Assembly: GCA_938049225.1 (NCBI GenBank)
Contig: CALICM010000078.1
Coordinates: forward strand, 1 to 43,142
Reading direction: 5' to 3'
Source of the DNA: an uncultured Paracoccaceae bacterium
Lineage (GTDB): Bacteria; Pseudomonadota; Alphaproteobacteria; Rhodobacterales; Rhodobacteraceae
Length of the DNA: 43,142 bases
This document shows, piece after piece, positions 27,960 to 37,668 of the stretch. The notes beneath the pieces are model-generated. The model was not told the origin of the DNA and searched no databases. It worked only from the letters and a program-made list of their open reading frames with translations. The translations under genes and the position numbers were made by a program. The first letter of the stretch is position 1. Every line of letters starts with the position of its first letter.

Positions 27960-28853
27960 CTACGTGTCGCGCGGGTCCAGCGCATCGCGCAGCCCGTCGC
28001 CCAACAGGTTGAACCCCAGCACCACCAGGAAAATCGCCATCCCCGGCCACAGCGCCATCCAGGGCGCTTGTTCCAGGAAGTTTTTCGCAATATTTAGCAT
28101 CGAGCCCCAGGACGGCGCCGGCGGCTGCTGCCCGAGCCCTAGAAAAGACAGCGAAGCCTCGGCAATAATCGCCGTCGCGATCGTCAGTGTCGCCTGGACC
28201 AGAATGGGCGGAAAGATGTTCGGCAGAACATAGCGCCAAACCAGCGCCAGATGGCCGACCCCTACGGCATGGGCGCTTTCCACATAATCCTCGGTCAGAA
28301 CCGACATCGTCTGTGCCCGCGCCAGACGGATGAAAATCGGCATCGCCGACAGCCCGATGGCGATCATCGCATTGGTCAGCGACGGGCCCAAAAACGCCGC
28401 CAGAGCAATCGCGAGGATCAGGAAAGGCGTGGCCAAAAGCGCCTCGGTAAAGCGGCTAATCACGGCATCCGTCCACCCCCGCGCGTATCCCGCCAGCACC
28501 CCAAGGGGCACCCCCAGCAGCACCGCGATCACGACCGAGACAACACCTGCGAGCAGGGACGCCTGCGCCCCCCAGATCATCCGCGACAGCACATCGCGCC
28601 CGATCTCGTCCGTTCCAAACCAATGCGCCATGCTTGGGGCTTTGCGGACGGCGCCCCAGTCGGTCTCGGCCGGTCCGGGGATCGGCAGAACCGGCGCGAG
28701 GACGGCCACAACCACAAAGAAGGTGACCAAAAGACCGCCGAACAGTGCCGCCGGGCTGCGCCGCAGCTTGCGCAACGCGCGGTTGCCCGCAGGCCGCTCA
28801 GGCTCAGGCTCAGGCGCAGGTGCGACAGCCCCCAGTTTCTCGACCATACTCAT
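27960..28853 (-). CDS. Peptide/nickel-type ABC transporter permease (DppC-like)
   Basis: The 297-residue inner-membrane protein has a cytoplasmic N-terminal tail rich in Pro/Glu (PAPEPEPERPAG) followed by about six membrane segments. The DppC-type N-terminal block HWFGTDEIGRDVLSRMIWGAQ is present, and the EAA-loop signature is around DYVESAHAVGVGHLALVWRYVLPN. ATG at 28853 overlaps the stop of the DppB-like gene as ATGA. With its partner it forms the membrane channel of the operon's transporter. Confidence 0.94.
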   Translation of the reverse strand: MSMVEKLGAVAPAPEPEPERPAGNRALRKLRRSPAALFGGLLVTFFVVVAVLAPVLPIPGPAETDWGAVRKAPSMAHWFGTDEIGRDVLSRMIWGAQASLLAGVVSVVIAVLLGVPLGVLAGYARGWTDAVISRFTEALLATPFLILAIALAAFLGPSLTNAMIAIGLSAMPIFIRLARAQTMSVLTEDYVESAHAVGVGHLALVWRYVLPNIFPPILVQATLTIATAIIAEASLSFLGLGQQPPAPSWGSMLNIAKNFLEQAPWMALWPGMAIFLVVLGFNLLGDGLRDALDPRDT

Positions 28854-29794
28854 TCCTGGCGCATTCTGGGGTTCAGTACCCGTTGCGTCGCATCCGCCAG
28901 GATGTTCAGAAAAATGAACGCCACGCCAGTGCACAGAACGACCCCCTGAACCACCGCATAGTCCCGGTTGAACACCGCATCGACCACCAGCTTGCCAAAG
29001 CCGGGAATGGTAAAGATTTGCTCGGTCAGCACCGCGCCCGCCAGCAACTCGCCAAAGAGCAGGGTGGTCACCGTCACGATCGGCACCAGCGCGTTGCGCA
29101 GCGCGTGTTTGACCAGCACCGTCCCCTCGCCCATTCCCTTGGCCCGCGCGGTGCGCACATAATCCGACTGCAGCACCCCCAACATGGCCGAGCGTGTGTG
29201 CCGCATCAATGTCGCCGCCAGCGCGGTTCCCAGCACAAAGGCTGGCATCAGCATGGTGCGGATCGATTGGCCCGGATCCTCGGACAGGGGCACATAGCCC
29301 GAGGCGGGCAGCCAGCCCAGTTGCACCGACACCAGCAGGATCATCATAATGCCCAACCAAAAATTGGGCACCGACAGGCCCGACAGGGCAACCACATTGG
29401 CGACCCAATCGATCCAAGTTCCCTTTTTATACGCCGATAGCACCCCCGCCGGGATCCCGATCACAAGTGCTATGATCAGCGCCATAACCGCCAGTTGTAC
29501 GGTCACCGGCAGCTTCTCGGCGATCAAGGCAGTCACCGGCTGCTGCGTGCGCAGCGAGATCCCCAAATCGCCTTGAACTATATTCCCGACCCAAGCGGCG
29601 TATTGCACCGGGATCGGATCGTTCAGCCGATACTTTTCCCGCAGCAGCGCAATCAGTTCCGGATCGCGCTCCTCGCCCGCCATCACCAAAACCGGATCAC
29701 CGGGCAACAGCTTTTGCAGCCCGAACACAAAGATCGAGATCAGGATGATCGTCGGGATCGCGATCAGACACCGGCGTCCGAGAAAAGCGAGCAT
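28850..29794 (-). CDS. Peptide/nickel-type ABC transporter permease (DppB-like)
   Basis: The 314-residue inner-membrane permease opens with FLGRRCLIAIPTIILISIFVFGLQKLLPGDP, the usual DppB N-terminus. It contains the EAA-loop signature LQSDYVRTARAKGMGEGTVLVKHALRNA and ends near the DppC start with an overlap. GGGAGA precedes the ATG. It lies 46 bases after the substrate-binding protein gene. Confidence 0.95.
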   Translation of the reverse strand: MLAFLGRRCLIAIPTIILISIFVFGLQKLLPGDPVLVMAGEERDPELIALLREKYRLNDPIPVQYAAWVGNIVQGDLGISLRTQQPVTALIAEKLPVTVQLAVMALIIALVIGIPAGVLSAYKKGTWIDWVANVVALSGLSVPNFWLGIMMILLVSVQLGWLPASGYVPLSEDPGQSIRTMLMPAFVLGTALAATLMRHTRSAMLGVLQSDYVRTARAKGMGEGTVLVKHALRNALVPIVTVTTLLFGELLAGAVLTEQIFTIPGFGKLVVDAVFNRDYAVVQGVVLCTGVAFIFLNILADATQRVLNPRMRQE

Positions 29795-29840
29795 GGGATC
29801 TCCCGCAGAGATGCGGGCCCGTCACCGGGCCCGCCCTGCT

Positions 29841-31352
29841 TCATTCGTTAAACGACACACCCTCCAGCCGGATCATTCCGTCGGGATAGGGCACAAACCC
29901 CTGCATCTTGTCATCCAGCGCCCAGATCCACGTCACATGGTACAGATAGATGATCGGCAACTCATCCGCCAAAATCGCCCGCGCCGCGTCGTAGCTTTCC
30001 TTGCGGACCGCCAGATCGGTCGAGGTTCTTGCCTTGTCCAGCAAGGCATCCACCTCGGGGTTGGAATATTTGCTGTCGTTGATCCCACCGCCGGTGGTCA
30101 TGAACTGGTGAATGTTCCCATCCGGGTCCACGCGCCCCGACCAGCCGATCTGACTGGCGGTGTAATCCCCGGCACTTTGATCGCTGAGGAGCGTCGCGAA
30201 CTCCTTGGCCACGATGTTGATCTTGATCGCCGCCTCGCCCGCCATGGCCTGCACGACCTGCATCAACTGGGTCTGCACCGGGTTGTTGGCGACCTGGATA
30301 TCGATCTCGATCCCATCCGGGAAACCCGCCTCGGCCAACAGCGCCTTGGCGGCGTCCACATCACGCCCTTCGACCGGGAAATCGGCATTGTACCAGGGCG
30401 AGGTTGGCGGGAACGACTGGTTCCCGGGCGCAAAGGCCCCCTCGAACACCACTTGGTTGATCACGTCGCGATCAATCGCCAGCGACAAGGCTTTGCGCAC
30501 CAACTCGCTTTGCCCGATGGGGCTGTCGGCCCCGGCGCCGTTGGCGACATTCACCGTGATCCCTTGATAACCCAGCGACACCGCCTGCTCGACAATTAGC
30601 CCATCGTCGGCGCTGGCCGAGGCAACATCCGTCGCGGCCAACCGCTCCAACATATCCAGATCACCGGACCGCAGGTTTGCCAGGCGCACCGTTGTATCGG
30701 GGATCGGCAGGAAGATCACCTTGTCAAAGTTGATCGCATCGGCATTCCAATAGTCCGCGAATTTTTCGAGCACGATCCGGTCCTGTTGCACCCGCTCGAC
30801 AAATTCAAACGGCCCGGAACAAACCGGGTTCAACCCAAACTCGACCCCTGCCTCGGCCGTCGCCTTGGGTGACAACATCATGCCCGAGCGATCCGCGAAT
30901 TGCGCGATAAGCGTCGCATCCGGGCTCGCCAATGTGAATTTGACGGTGTAATCGTCCACAGCCTCGACACTTGCAATCGACTTCACCTCAGACTTGCGGC
31001 GGCTTTCCTCAAGGTTCTGACTTCGGTCGATATTCGCGACGACGGCGGCCGCATTGAATGGCTCGCCATCATGAAAACTGGCGCCCTCGCGCAGGGTCAT
31101 GGTCAGCTCAAGCCCGTCGTCCGACCACTCCCAGCCTGTCGCCAACTGCGGAATGATCTCCAGATCCGGCGTGATATCGACCAGCTTGTCGCACAGGCTG
31201 GCATAGACGATCCGCCCCACGAAGGTCCGCGACTGATCCGGGTCCAGCACATCCGGGTCGTCTTGCAATCCAATCCTCAGATCCGCGGCCTGCGCCCAGC
31301 TGGCGCCCAACCCCATGGCCAATGCCAGGGCAAAGGTTCTTTTGGTTGTCAT
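29841..31352 (-). CDS. ABC transporter substrate-binding protein (SBP family 5)
   Basis: The 503-residue periplasmic protein has a signal peptide (MTTKRTFALALAMGLGASWAQAA) and the family-5 start ADLRIGLQDDPDVLDPDQSR. Typical blocks follow: LATGWEWSDDGLELTMTLREGASFHDGEPF and PVCSGPFEFVERVQQDRIVLEKF. Family 5 binds peptides, nickel, haem, sugars or other small molecules. The gene order with GGT and DUF1028 suggests a gamma-glutamyl or amide-type compound, an inference. I prefer ATG at 31352 over GTG at 31361 because GAGGAG lies 8 bases upstream. Confidence 0.95.
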   Translation of the reverse strand: MTTKRTFALALAMGLGASWAQAADLRIGLQDDPDVLDPDQSRTFVGRIVYASLCDKLVDITPDLEIIPQLATGWEWSDDGLELTMTLREGASFHDGEPFNAAAVVANIDRSQNLEESRRKSEVKSIASVEAVDDYTVKFTLASPDATLIAQFADRSGMMLSPKATAEAGVEFGLNPVCSGPFEFVERVQQDRIVLEKFADYWNADAINFDKVIFLPIPDTTVRLANLRSGDLDMLERLAATDVASASADDGLIVEQAVSLGYQGITVNVANGAGADSPIGQSELVRKALSLAIDRDVINQVVFEGAFAPGNQSFPPTSPWYNADFPVEGRDVDAAKALLAEAGFPDGIEIDIQVANNPVQTQLMQVVQAMAGEAAIKINIVAKEFATLLSDQSAGDYTASQIGWSGRVDPDGNIHQFMTTGGGINDSKYSNPEVDALLDKARTSTDLAVRKESYDAARAILADELPIIYLYHVTWIWALDDKMQGFVPYPDGMIRLEGVSFNE

Positions 31353-31357
31353 GGTCC

Positions 31358-32458
31358 TCACTCCTCTGTTGATATTTCGAGGCCGGTTGATCCGGCCCTT
31401 TCCGCAGCCGCCGCACGGTACATCTCGAACCGTGCAACCGCTTCGGGCGAGCGGCCGACGGCGACAGTCGTCAAGCCCGTCAACGCCAGTTCATCGGTCC
31501 GGTGGCACGCCACCTGATGTGTGGCCCATGGGTCCGCCAACTTAGGGACCTGACGGGCGCATCGCCCAATTGCATAGGGACAGCGCGTATGGAAGCGGCA
31601 CCCTTTGGGCGGGTCGGTCGGATCTGGCAGGTCGCCCGCAAGGGGCACCTGTGCCCGCCGTCCACCCACCACCGGCAAGGGGATCGAGGCGATCAGTGCC
31701 TCGGTATAGGGGTGTCGCGGATTTGCGAACAGATCGGCCACGGGCGCCAATTCGACCACCTGGCCCAGGTACATTACCGCCACCCTGTCTGCCATATGCC
31801 GGATCACCGCCAGGTCATGGGCTATGATGATCAGCGTCAGACCGAACTCGGCCTTGAGGTCCTGCAGGATGTTCACGACCTGCGCTTGGATCGACACATC
31901 CAAGGCGCTGACCGGCTCGTCCCCCACCAGCACCTTGGGCCCGCTGGCCAGCGCCCGCGCGATCCCGATCCGCTGCCGCTGCCCGCCCGAGAATTCGTGC
32001 GGATAGCGCGCGGCATCCCCCGTACGCAATCCAACCCGGGTCAGCAAGCGCGCCACTTTGGCCCGTCGCGCGGCAGCGTTGCCTAGGCCGTGCACCTTCA
32101 ACGGCTCGCCAATCAACGCCCCGACTGTCATACGCGGGTTTAGCGACGAGAACGGGTCTTGGAAGATAAACTGCAACTCACGCCGCAGGCTGCGCAGTTC
32201 GGCCCCGCCCAGTTTGGCGATATCACGCCCCTCGTAGAACACTGTCCCCACGGTGGGCGCCAGCAACCGAACCAAGACCCGCGCCAAGGTCGACTTTCCA
32301 CAGCCGGACTCACCCACAATGGCCAGTGTCTCGCCGCGGCGCACCTCGAGGTCCACATCCTTGACCGCCTGCACGACGGTGGCGGGGCCGAGCAACGGCT
32401 TGCGACCAGTAAAAGCGCGCCCTAAGCCCCTTGTTTCAAGGATGACGCCCTCGGTCAT
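31358..32458 (-). CDS. Dipeptide/oligopeptide ABC transporter ATP-binding protein (DppF-like)
   Basis: The 366-residue ATPase has Walker [10 protein letters not shown], signature [15 protein letters not shown], Walker [13 protein letters not shown] and the H-loop IIAHDLAVI. The C-terminal oligopeptide-transporter domain contains [24 protein letters not shown] at 32458 overlaps the stop of the preceding ATPase gene as ATGA; an earlier in-frame start would extend into it. It and the DppD-like ATPase energise the permeases. Confidence 0.94.
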   Translation of the reverse strand: MTEGVILETRGLGRAFTGRKPLLGPATVVQAVKDVDLEVRRGETLAIVGESGCGKSTLARVLVRLLAPTVGTVFYEGRDIAKLGGAELRSLRRELQFIFQDPFSSLNPRMTVGALIGEPLKVHGLGNAAARRAKVARLLTRVGLRTGDAARYPHEFSGGQRQRIGIARALASGPKVLVGDEPVSALDVSIQAQVVNILQDLKAEFGLTLIIIAHDLAVIRHMADRVAVMYLGQVVELAPVADLFANPRHPYTEALIASIPLPVVGGRRAQVPLAGDLPDPTDPPKGCRFHTRCPYAIGRCARQVPKLADPWATHQVACHRTDELALTGLTTVAVGRSPEAVARFEMYRAAAAERAGSTGLEISTEE

Positions 32459-33435
32459 GCGGCCACCCCTAAAGGCGCCCTGACGCAAGCCACCATGTGG
32501 TCCGAGCCAACCGCCTTTGCCGCCGGTTGGGCACCACAAGCGTCTTCGACAAACGGACACCGCGGCGCAAAGCGGCAGCCCGGCGGCATCGCGGTGGCCG
32601 AGGGCACGACGCCTGGAATGGTGACCAACCGCGCACCGCTGTCGCCAAACGAGGGCATCGAGCTCATCAACCCGATCGTATAGGGGTGCTGCGGGTCCTC
32701 GAAGATGGCGCGCGCGGCGCCAACCTCGACGATCCGCCCAGCGTACATCACGGCGACCCTGTCCGCCATCTCGGCCACCACGCCCAGATCATGCGTGATC
32801 AGGATCAGGGCCGCCCCGGTCTCGGCCAGCAGGCCGCGCATCAGCTCAAGGATCTGCGCTTGAATGGTCACATCCAGCGCTGTCGTGGGCTCGTCCGCGA
32901 TCAGCACCGCAGGATCATTCGCCAACGCCATCGCGATCATCGCGCGCTGCCGCATGCCCCCTGACAACTCGTGCGGATAGGCGTCCAACCGGGCCCCTGC
33001 GGCCGGGATCCGCACGCGTTCAAGCATTTCCAAAGCTCGGGCCCGGGCGTCCGCCGTGCTAACCCCGCGATGCCGCCGCACTGTTTCGGCAATCTGCTCG
33101 CCGATCCGCAGGCTGGGGTTGAGCGAGGTCATCGGCTCTTGAAAGATCATCGCCACCTGATCCCCGCGCATCTGCTGCAGGTTATGGCGCTTCAGGCTAA
33201 GCAAATTCTGGCCGCGAAACAGCGCCTTGCCACCCATCAATTGCAAGGGCGGATCCGACAACAAGCCCATCAGCGCCAATGCGGTCAGGCTTTTTCCGCA
33301 CCCGGACTCGCCGACGACGCACAGGGTCTCGCCCGCGTTGAGTTCAAGCGAGACCTCGTCCACCAAGTTTCGTGCCGCCCCCCTGATCCGCACCGACAAG
33401 CCGCGCACCTCCAATAGCGGGGGCTGGTCGTTCAT
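32455..33435 (-). CDS. Dipeptide/oligopeptide ABC transporter ATP-binding protein (DppD-like)
   Basis: The 326-residue ATPase has Walker [19 protein letters not shown], signature [16 protein letters not shown], Walker [17 protein letters not shown] and the C-terminal domain [21 protein letters not shown]. It is the first transporter gene after the regulator: the start at 33435 overlaps the GntR stop as ATGA, tying regulator and transporter into one transcript. Confidence 0.95.
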   Translation of the reverse strand: MNDQPPLLEVRGLSVRIRGAARNLVDEVSLELNAGETLCVVGESGCGKSLTALALMGLLSDPPLQLMGGKALFRGQNLLSLKRHNLQQMRGDQVAMIFQEPMTSLNPSLRIGEQIAETVRRHRGVSTADARARALEMLERVRIPAAGARLDAYPHELSGGMRQRAMIAMALANDPAVLIADEPTTALDVTIQAQILELMRGLLAETGAALILITHDLGVVAEMADRVAVMYAGRIVEVGAARAIFEDPQHPYTIGLMSSMPSFGDSGARLVTIPGVVPSATAMPPGCRFAPRCPFVEDACGAQPAAKAVGSDHMVACVRAPLGVAA

Positions 33436-34133
33436 TCCGCGGCCTGCGGCACATGCCGCACCAGGTTCTCGGCCAATGTTTGGAGGTGCCGTTTCATCGC
33501 TGCGGCGGCGGCCGATTTATCCCTCTGCTCAATCGCATCAATAATTTGGCGATGCTGCCGATCATAAAGCGCCATGCGCTCGGCCGAACGCGCCCTGTGC
33601 CGTTGCGCCTGCCAGGCCGCGTCCATGCGCACCTCGTCCATCAACGCCGAGGCTGTAAGCAACAACCGGTTGCCCGCCGCCCGCGCGATCAAGCGGTGAA
33701 AGGCCCCGTCCCAAAGTTCAGCCGCATCGGAATCCTCGGACGCCGCCGTCCGCTGCGCCAAAAGCCGCAACTTTGCCAAGTCCTCGGCGCTTGCCCGTTC
33801 GGCACACAGGGCGGCCAACCCAGGTTCCAGCGCCAACCGTGCCTCCATCACTACAGCCGGATCGATCTCGCCAAAATCTGCGGCCATCGCTGCTGCGGGA
33901 TCCGGGGGCTGTCCCACGAATGTCCCTTTGCCCTGCCGCCGCCAGACAAGCCCCTCGGCCTCGAGCGCCTCAAGCGCGCGGCGCACGGCACGGCGGCTAA
34001 CGCCCAGACTGAAGCTGAGTTCCCGCTCGGTCGGCAGACGGCCATCCCCGGGCATGTCCTGCGCCTCGACGATCCCACGGATCTCGATCATCGCGCGGGT
34101 TGCATTGTCAGATGTATCGGATCCGTGTTTCAA
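33432..34133 (-). CDS. GntR-family regulator, FadR/FCD subfamily
   Basis: The protein of about 233 residues has an N-terminal winged helix (DGRLPTERELSFSLGVSRRAVRRALEALEAEGLVWRRQGKGTFVGQ) and a C-terminal FCD ligand-binding domain (AELWDGAFHRLIARAAGNRLL, RQHRQIIDAIEQRD). FCD regulators usually respond to organic acids. I favour a TTG start at 34133 with AAGGGGG 4 bases upstream; another TTG at 34151 lies inside the palindrome at 34146-34164, and an ATG occurs 14 codons in. It heads the transporter/GGT operon and probably represses it. Confidence 0.88.
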   Translation of the reverse strand: MKHGSDTSDNATRAMIEIRGIVEAQDMPGDGRLPTERELSFSLGVSRRAVRRALEALEAEGLVWRRQGKGTFVGQPPDPAAAMAADFGEIDPAVVMEARLALEPGLAALCAERASAEDLAKLRLLAQRTAASEDSDAAELWDGAFHRLIARAAGNRLLLTASALMDEVRMDAAWQAQRHRARSAERMALYDRQHRQIIDAIEQRDKSAAAAAMKRHLQTLAENLVRHVPQAAE

Positions 34134-34145
34134 AGCACCCCCTTG

Positions 34146-34164
34146 TACCAATCATGAATTGGTA
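34146..34164. promoter_or_regulatory. Probable operator of the GntR regulator
   Basis: TACCAAT-CATGA-ATTGGTA is a perfect 7-bp inverted repeat with a 5-base spacer, 13 bases upstream of the preferred regulator start. FCD-type GntR proteins bind short inverted repeats, and the ATTGGT/ACCAAT half-site is familiar from PdhR-like regulators, although there the half-sites are in the opposite order. Its position fits negative autoregulation of the whole operon. Confidence 0.65.
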
Positions 34165-34291
34165 TCACCCATGCAAACCTTGGAATGGCTTAGGCCATCC
34201 GTCAAATGGTTAATGACCCACGGGACTGGCTCAAGGGTAAAACGCCTAAATTTTGATCGAATGGCTTTGAGGGCAAGCCGGGCTTGACGTT

Positions 34292-34855
34292 TCAGTCTTG
34301 CCGAACCAGTGCCAGCACCGCGGCTTTCAGCGTCGCAAGACGGGACAGCAGCTGCGCCCGTGATTGCGCCGAATATTTCGCACTGCTGCTCGTTGAATAG
34401 ATGAAATCCGCCAGATCCTCGGCACTTTGTCCGATGGCATCGAAATCAAAATCATGGCCCCGCAGCAGCTCTGCCAAGGCATGCGTCCAGCGCGCTGTCC
34501 CCTCGGCCAGTTCCGCATGACCGGCTGTGTTCAGCCCATCCAGCAAATCCGCCGCATCGGGCGACGATTGGATCAAATCAAACCACGCCACAGGCCCATG
34601 TGCAAAAAAGCTGTCGAGTTGCGCATCCAGCGTTTGGTCGCGGTCCCAAGCTGCCGAAACCTGGGCAATGGTGCGTCCCGTCTCGAACCTTATGGCGTCG
34701 CGGATCACCTCCTCCTTGCTGGCATAAGCGTTATAAAGCGTCTGCCGCGACACGCCGGCCTCCTGCGCGAGGTCGTTCATCGTCGTCTTGCGCAACCCAT
34801 AGCGCGAGATGACGCGGATCGCGGCCTGGGCAATGGTGATCTGCTTCTCGTCCAT
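34292..34855 (-). CDS. TetR-family regulator
   Basis: The 187-residue protein has an N-terminal helix-turn-helix typical of TetR (AAIRVISRYGLRKTTMNDLAQEAGVSRQTLYNAYASKEE), followed by a variable helical ligand-binding domain. ATG at 34855 is preferred over an in-frame TTG at 34882. It is divergent from the molybdenum hydroxylase genes across 98 bases that contain an inverted repeat at 34877-34896, and it is the likely repressor of that cassette. The next gene in the same direction starts 158 bases downstream. Confidence 0.9.
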   Translation of the reverse strand: MDEKQITIAQAAIRVISRYGLRKTTMNDLAQEAGVSRQTLYNAYASKEEVIRDAIRFETGRTIAQVSAAWDRDQTLDAQLDSFFAHGPVAWFDLIQSSPDAADLLDGLNTAGHAELAEGTARWTHALAELLRGHDFDFDAIGQSAEDLADFIYSTSSSAKYSAQSRAQLLSRLATLKAAVLALVRQD

Positions 34856-34876
34856 CAGCGTACTTTTACAATTCGC

Positions 34877-34918
34877 GTACAAATGTCAACTTGTACACAG
34901 CGGCAAATTATGTAAAAT
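34877..34918 (+). promoter_or_regulatory. TetR operator and iorA promoter
   Basis: GTACAA (34877-34882) and TTGTAC (34891-34896) form a perfect inverted repeat with an 8-base spacer. The second arm doubles as a -35 (TTGTAC), followed after 16 bases by TAAAAT (34913-34918), 36 bases before iorA. A repressor on the repeat would block this promoter. TTGACA on the minus strand (34889-34884) inside the repeat could also serve the tetR promoter, making one site control both. Confidence 0.55.
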
Positions 34919-34953
34919 TGTATATCTGACCAGCCGAGCAAGAGGGCGATTCC

Positions 34954-35412
34954 ATGAAATTGAACGTGAATGGCGCGGATCACGAGGTCGATGTCGATCC
35001 CAACATGCCCCTCTTGTGGGTGCTGCGTGACGAGCTGGGCATCACCGGGCCGAAATACGGATGTGGCATCGCCCAATGCGGCGCGTGTACGGTGCATATC
35101 GACGGACAGGCGGTTCGGTCCTGCCAAGTGGCGATTGGCGATCTGCAAGGCGATGTGACGACGATCGAGGGGCTCGGCACGCCGGACGCTTTGCATGCGG
35201 TTCAGGCGGCTTGGGTCGAACACCAAGTGGCGCAATGCGGATATTGCCAGTCCGGCCAGATCATGCAGGCCGCCGCGATGCTTGAACTGAACCCCGAGCC
35301 GACGGATGCCGATATAGATGCGGTTATGTCCGGCAACCTGTGTCGGTGTGGCACCTATCCCCGCATCCGCGCCGCAGTCAAAACCGCCGCCGCCAACTTG
35401 AAGGGGGCCTGA
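34954..35412 (+). CDS. iorA: Isoquinoline-1-oxidoreductase-type (2Fe-2S) subunit
   Basis: The 152-residue protein carries two [2Fe-2S] clusters. The plant-ferredoxin-type cluster is [23 protein letters not shown], and the helical-domain cluster is QCGYCQSGQ plus [11 protein letters not shown]. It belongs to the small subunits of xanthine-oxidase-family molybdenum hydroxylases. It passes electrons from the Mo subunit to the cytochrome. No signal peptide is present, so it probably travels with the Tat-exported large subunit. GAGGG lies 7 bases before ATG. It ends 2 bases before the Mo subunit start. Confidence 0.95.
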   Translation: MKLNVNGADHEVDVDPNMPLLWVLRDELGITGPKYGCGIAQCGACTVHIDGQAVRSCQVAIGDLQGDVTTIEGLGTPDALHAVQAAWVEHQVAQCGYCQSGQIMQAAAMLELNPEPTDADIDAVMSGNLCRCGTYPRIRAAVKTAAANLKGA

Positions 35413-35414
35413 TC

Positions 35415-37658
35415 ATGAGCCGCGTTGGAAAAATTGCCCGTCGGACATTTTTGGTCGGCTCCGCCGCCATCGCCGGAGGTGTCGCCTTTGGCTATTACAT
35501 GTACAAACGTCCCGCCAAAAACCCCTTGCTGGACGATCTGGCAGCGGGCGAGGCGGCGCTGACCCCCTATGTCATGATCAACGCCGAGGGGATCACCCTG
35601 ATCACCCCACGCGCGGATAGTGGCCAGGGGGTTTATTCCGTCCAAGCCGCTATGATCGCCGAGGAATTGGACGTCGATCTGGACCAAGTCAAAGTGGACC
35701 CAGGCCCCCCCAGCCCCGCCTATTACAATACCGCACTGGCCGAGGAGGCCGCACCCTTCCGCCCGACCAACGAAGGTTTCACGGCCGAATCCGCACGCGG
35801 CATGATGGATGTGCTGATGAAATTTCTTGGCATGCAGGTCACAGGCGGCTCGACCACCGTGCCCGACGGTTATGAAAAGCTGCGGATCGCGGGGGCCGTC
35901 GCCCGCGAGACGCTTAAAGCGGCGGCAGCGGCAGAGACCGGCGTACCGGTCTCGCAGCTGAAAACCGAGCGCGGGGCTGTGATCCTGCCGGATGGCACCG
36001 CGCGCAACTATGTCGATCTGGCCGCCAAAGCAGCCGAGATTGATCCCGTTGAAAAAGTCGTTCTGAGGGACCCAAGTGAGTGGCGGCTGATGGGCAAGCC
36101 AATGATGCGTCACGATATTTTGGCGAAATCCACTGGCACACTGACCTATGGCATCGACGCCAAAATCGATGGGATGGTGCATGCCGCGATTAAGCTGAAC
36201 CCACGTCAGGGCGGCGCGATGATCAGCTATGACGACAGCGCTGCCCTTGCGCTGCCCGGCGTGCAAAAGGTCATCCCGATCAAAGGCGGCGTCGGCGTGA
36301 TCGCCAGCAACACCTGGTATGCGATCCAAGGCGCCGAGGCCGTGGCCTGCGACTGGGGCCCGGCCCCCTTCCCGCCCGAGCAAGCACAACATTGGGAGGC
36401 ATTGGCGAGCAGTTTCACCGCCGAGGCCCAGGACAGCCAGCAGCGCAACGACGGCGACGTCGAGGCAGCGCTTGAGGGCGCCCAGGTGATCGAAGCCGAA
36501 TACCGCGCGCCCTATCTGGCGCATGCACCACTCGAGCCGATCTCGGCTATCGTCCAGGTCACGGACGAGCGCGTTGATATCTGGACCGGCACTCAGATCC
36601 CGCGTTTTGTGCAAAGCAATGTCGCCAAAATGACCGGCCTGGATGCCGATAATGTCCATGTTCATGTGATGATGATGGGCGGCTCTTTCGGGCATCGGTT
36701 GGAGGATGAGGTGGTCAAACAGGCCACCGAACTGGCCATCGCGATGAAGGGCACGCCCGTTAAGCTGACCTACTCGCGCGAAGAGGATATGATCCATGAC
36801 TTTGCCCGCCAAATCGCGATGGGGCGGGGGCGTGGGGCGGTCAAGGACGGCAAGGTCCATGCCTTTGACCTGGGCATCGCGATGCCCTCGGTTGTGGTCT
36901 CGCAATTGGGGCGCCAGGGCCTCAACATGCCGGGTCCGGACACCCAAATCGTCGCTGGCGCCTGGGAACAGCCCTTTGCGATCCCCAACTATCGGGTCAC
37001 GGGCTATCGCGCGCCTCAACTAGCGCCGATCAGTTCGTGGCGCTCGGTCGGGGCCTCGTCAAACGGTTTTTTGCATGACGGCTTTCTGGACGAGCTGATC
37101 CACGCCGCGGGTGCCGATCCGATGGTGGAACGCATTCGCCTGTGCTGGCACGAGCCTTCGCGCAAGGTTTTGCAAGCGGTCAAGGAAATGTCGGGCTGGG
37201 ATGGCTTTGAGATGGGCGAAAACCGTGGCCGGGGTGTCGCCTTTACCCTGTCCTTCGGCGTGCCAGTGGCCGAGGTGGTTGAGGTGACCAATACCGACCG
37301 TGGCATCAAGATCGACAAGGTCTATGTCGCGGCGGATGTCGGTAAAATCGTGGATCCGATCAATTTCGACAATCTGGTCAAAGGCGGGGTGATCTGGGGC
37401 TTGGGCCATGCGATCAACTGCGAGATCACCTATACCGACGGCATCGTCGATCAGACCAACTTCCACGTCTACGAAGGGTTGCGCATGTATCAGTCCCCAC
37501 AGATCGAAGTGCAAGGCCTGGAAAATGCCAGCAAAATTCGCGGCATAGGCGAGCCGCCCGTGCCCCCCGCAGCCCCTGCCCTGGCCAATGCAATCTTTGC
37601 CGCCACGGGTCAGCGGCTGCGCGAGATGCCGTTCAACAAATTCATCGATTTTGTTTAG
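35415..37658 (+). CDS. iorB: Isoquinoline-1-oxidoreductase-type molybdopterin subunit, Tat-exported
   Basis: The 747-residue subunit starts MSRVGKIARRTFLVGSAA, a twin-arginine signal, then a short hydrophobic stretch. It contains tandem aldehyde-oxidase/xanthine-dehydrogenase molybdopterin-binding domains. The GIGEPPVPPAAPALANAIF block near the C-terminus holds the catalytic Glu of this family. Relatives hydroxylate N-heterocycles or oxidise aldehydes in the periplasm. I cannot say which substrate is used here. ATG at 35415 lies just after the iorA stop; a longer in-frame start overlaps iorA. Confidence 0.93.
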   Translation: MSRVGKIARRTFLVGSAAIAGGVAFGYYMYKRPAKNPLLDDLAAGEAALTPYVMINAEGITLITPRADSGQGVYSVQAAMIAEELDVDLDQVKVDPGPPSPAYYNTALAEEAAPFRPTNEGFTAESARGMMDVLMKFLGMQVTGGSTTVPDGYEKLRIAGAVARETLKAAAAAETGVPVSQLKTERGAVILPDGTARNYVDLAAKAAEIDPVEKVVLRDPSEWRLMGKPMMRHDILAKSTGTLTYGIDAKIDGMVHAAIKLNPRQGGAMISYDDSAALALPGVQKVIPIKGGVGVIASNTWYAIQGAEAVACDWGPAPFPPEQAQHWEALASSFTAEAQDSQQRNDGDVEAALEGAQVIEAEYRAPYLAHAPLEPISAIVQVTDERVDIWTGTQIPRFVQSNVAKMTGLDADNVHVHVMMMGGSFGHRLEDEVVKQATELAIAMKGTPVKLTYSREEDMIHDFARQIAMGRGRGAVKDGKVHAFDLGIAMPSVVVSQLGRQGLNMPGPDTQIVAGAWEQPFAIPNYRVTGYRAPQLAPISSWRSVGASSNGFLHDGFLDELIHAAGADPMVERIRLCWHEPSRKVLQAVKEMSGWDGFEMGENRGRGVAFTLSFGVPVAEVVEVTNTDRGIKIDKVYVAADVGKIVDPINFDNLVKGGVIWGLGHAINCEITYTDGIVDQTNFHVYEGLRMYQSPQIEVQGLENASKIRGIGEPPVPPAAPALANAIFAATGQRLREMPFNKFIDFV

Positions 37659-37668
37659 GGGCCTTACG

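Noticed and set aside
35355-37019. Open frame of 554 codons on the minus strand opposite iorB
   Set aside because: The opposite strand carries a full molybdenum hydroxylase; the frame is rich in His, Gly and Asp and has no recognisable domain.
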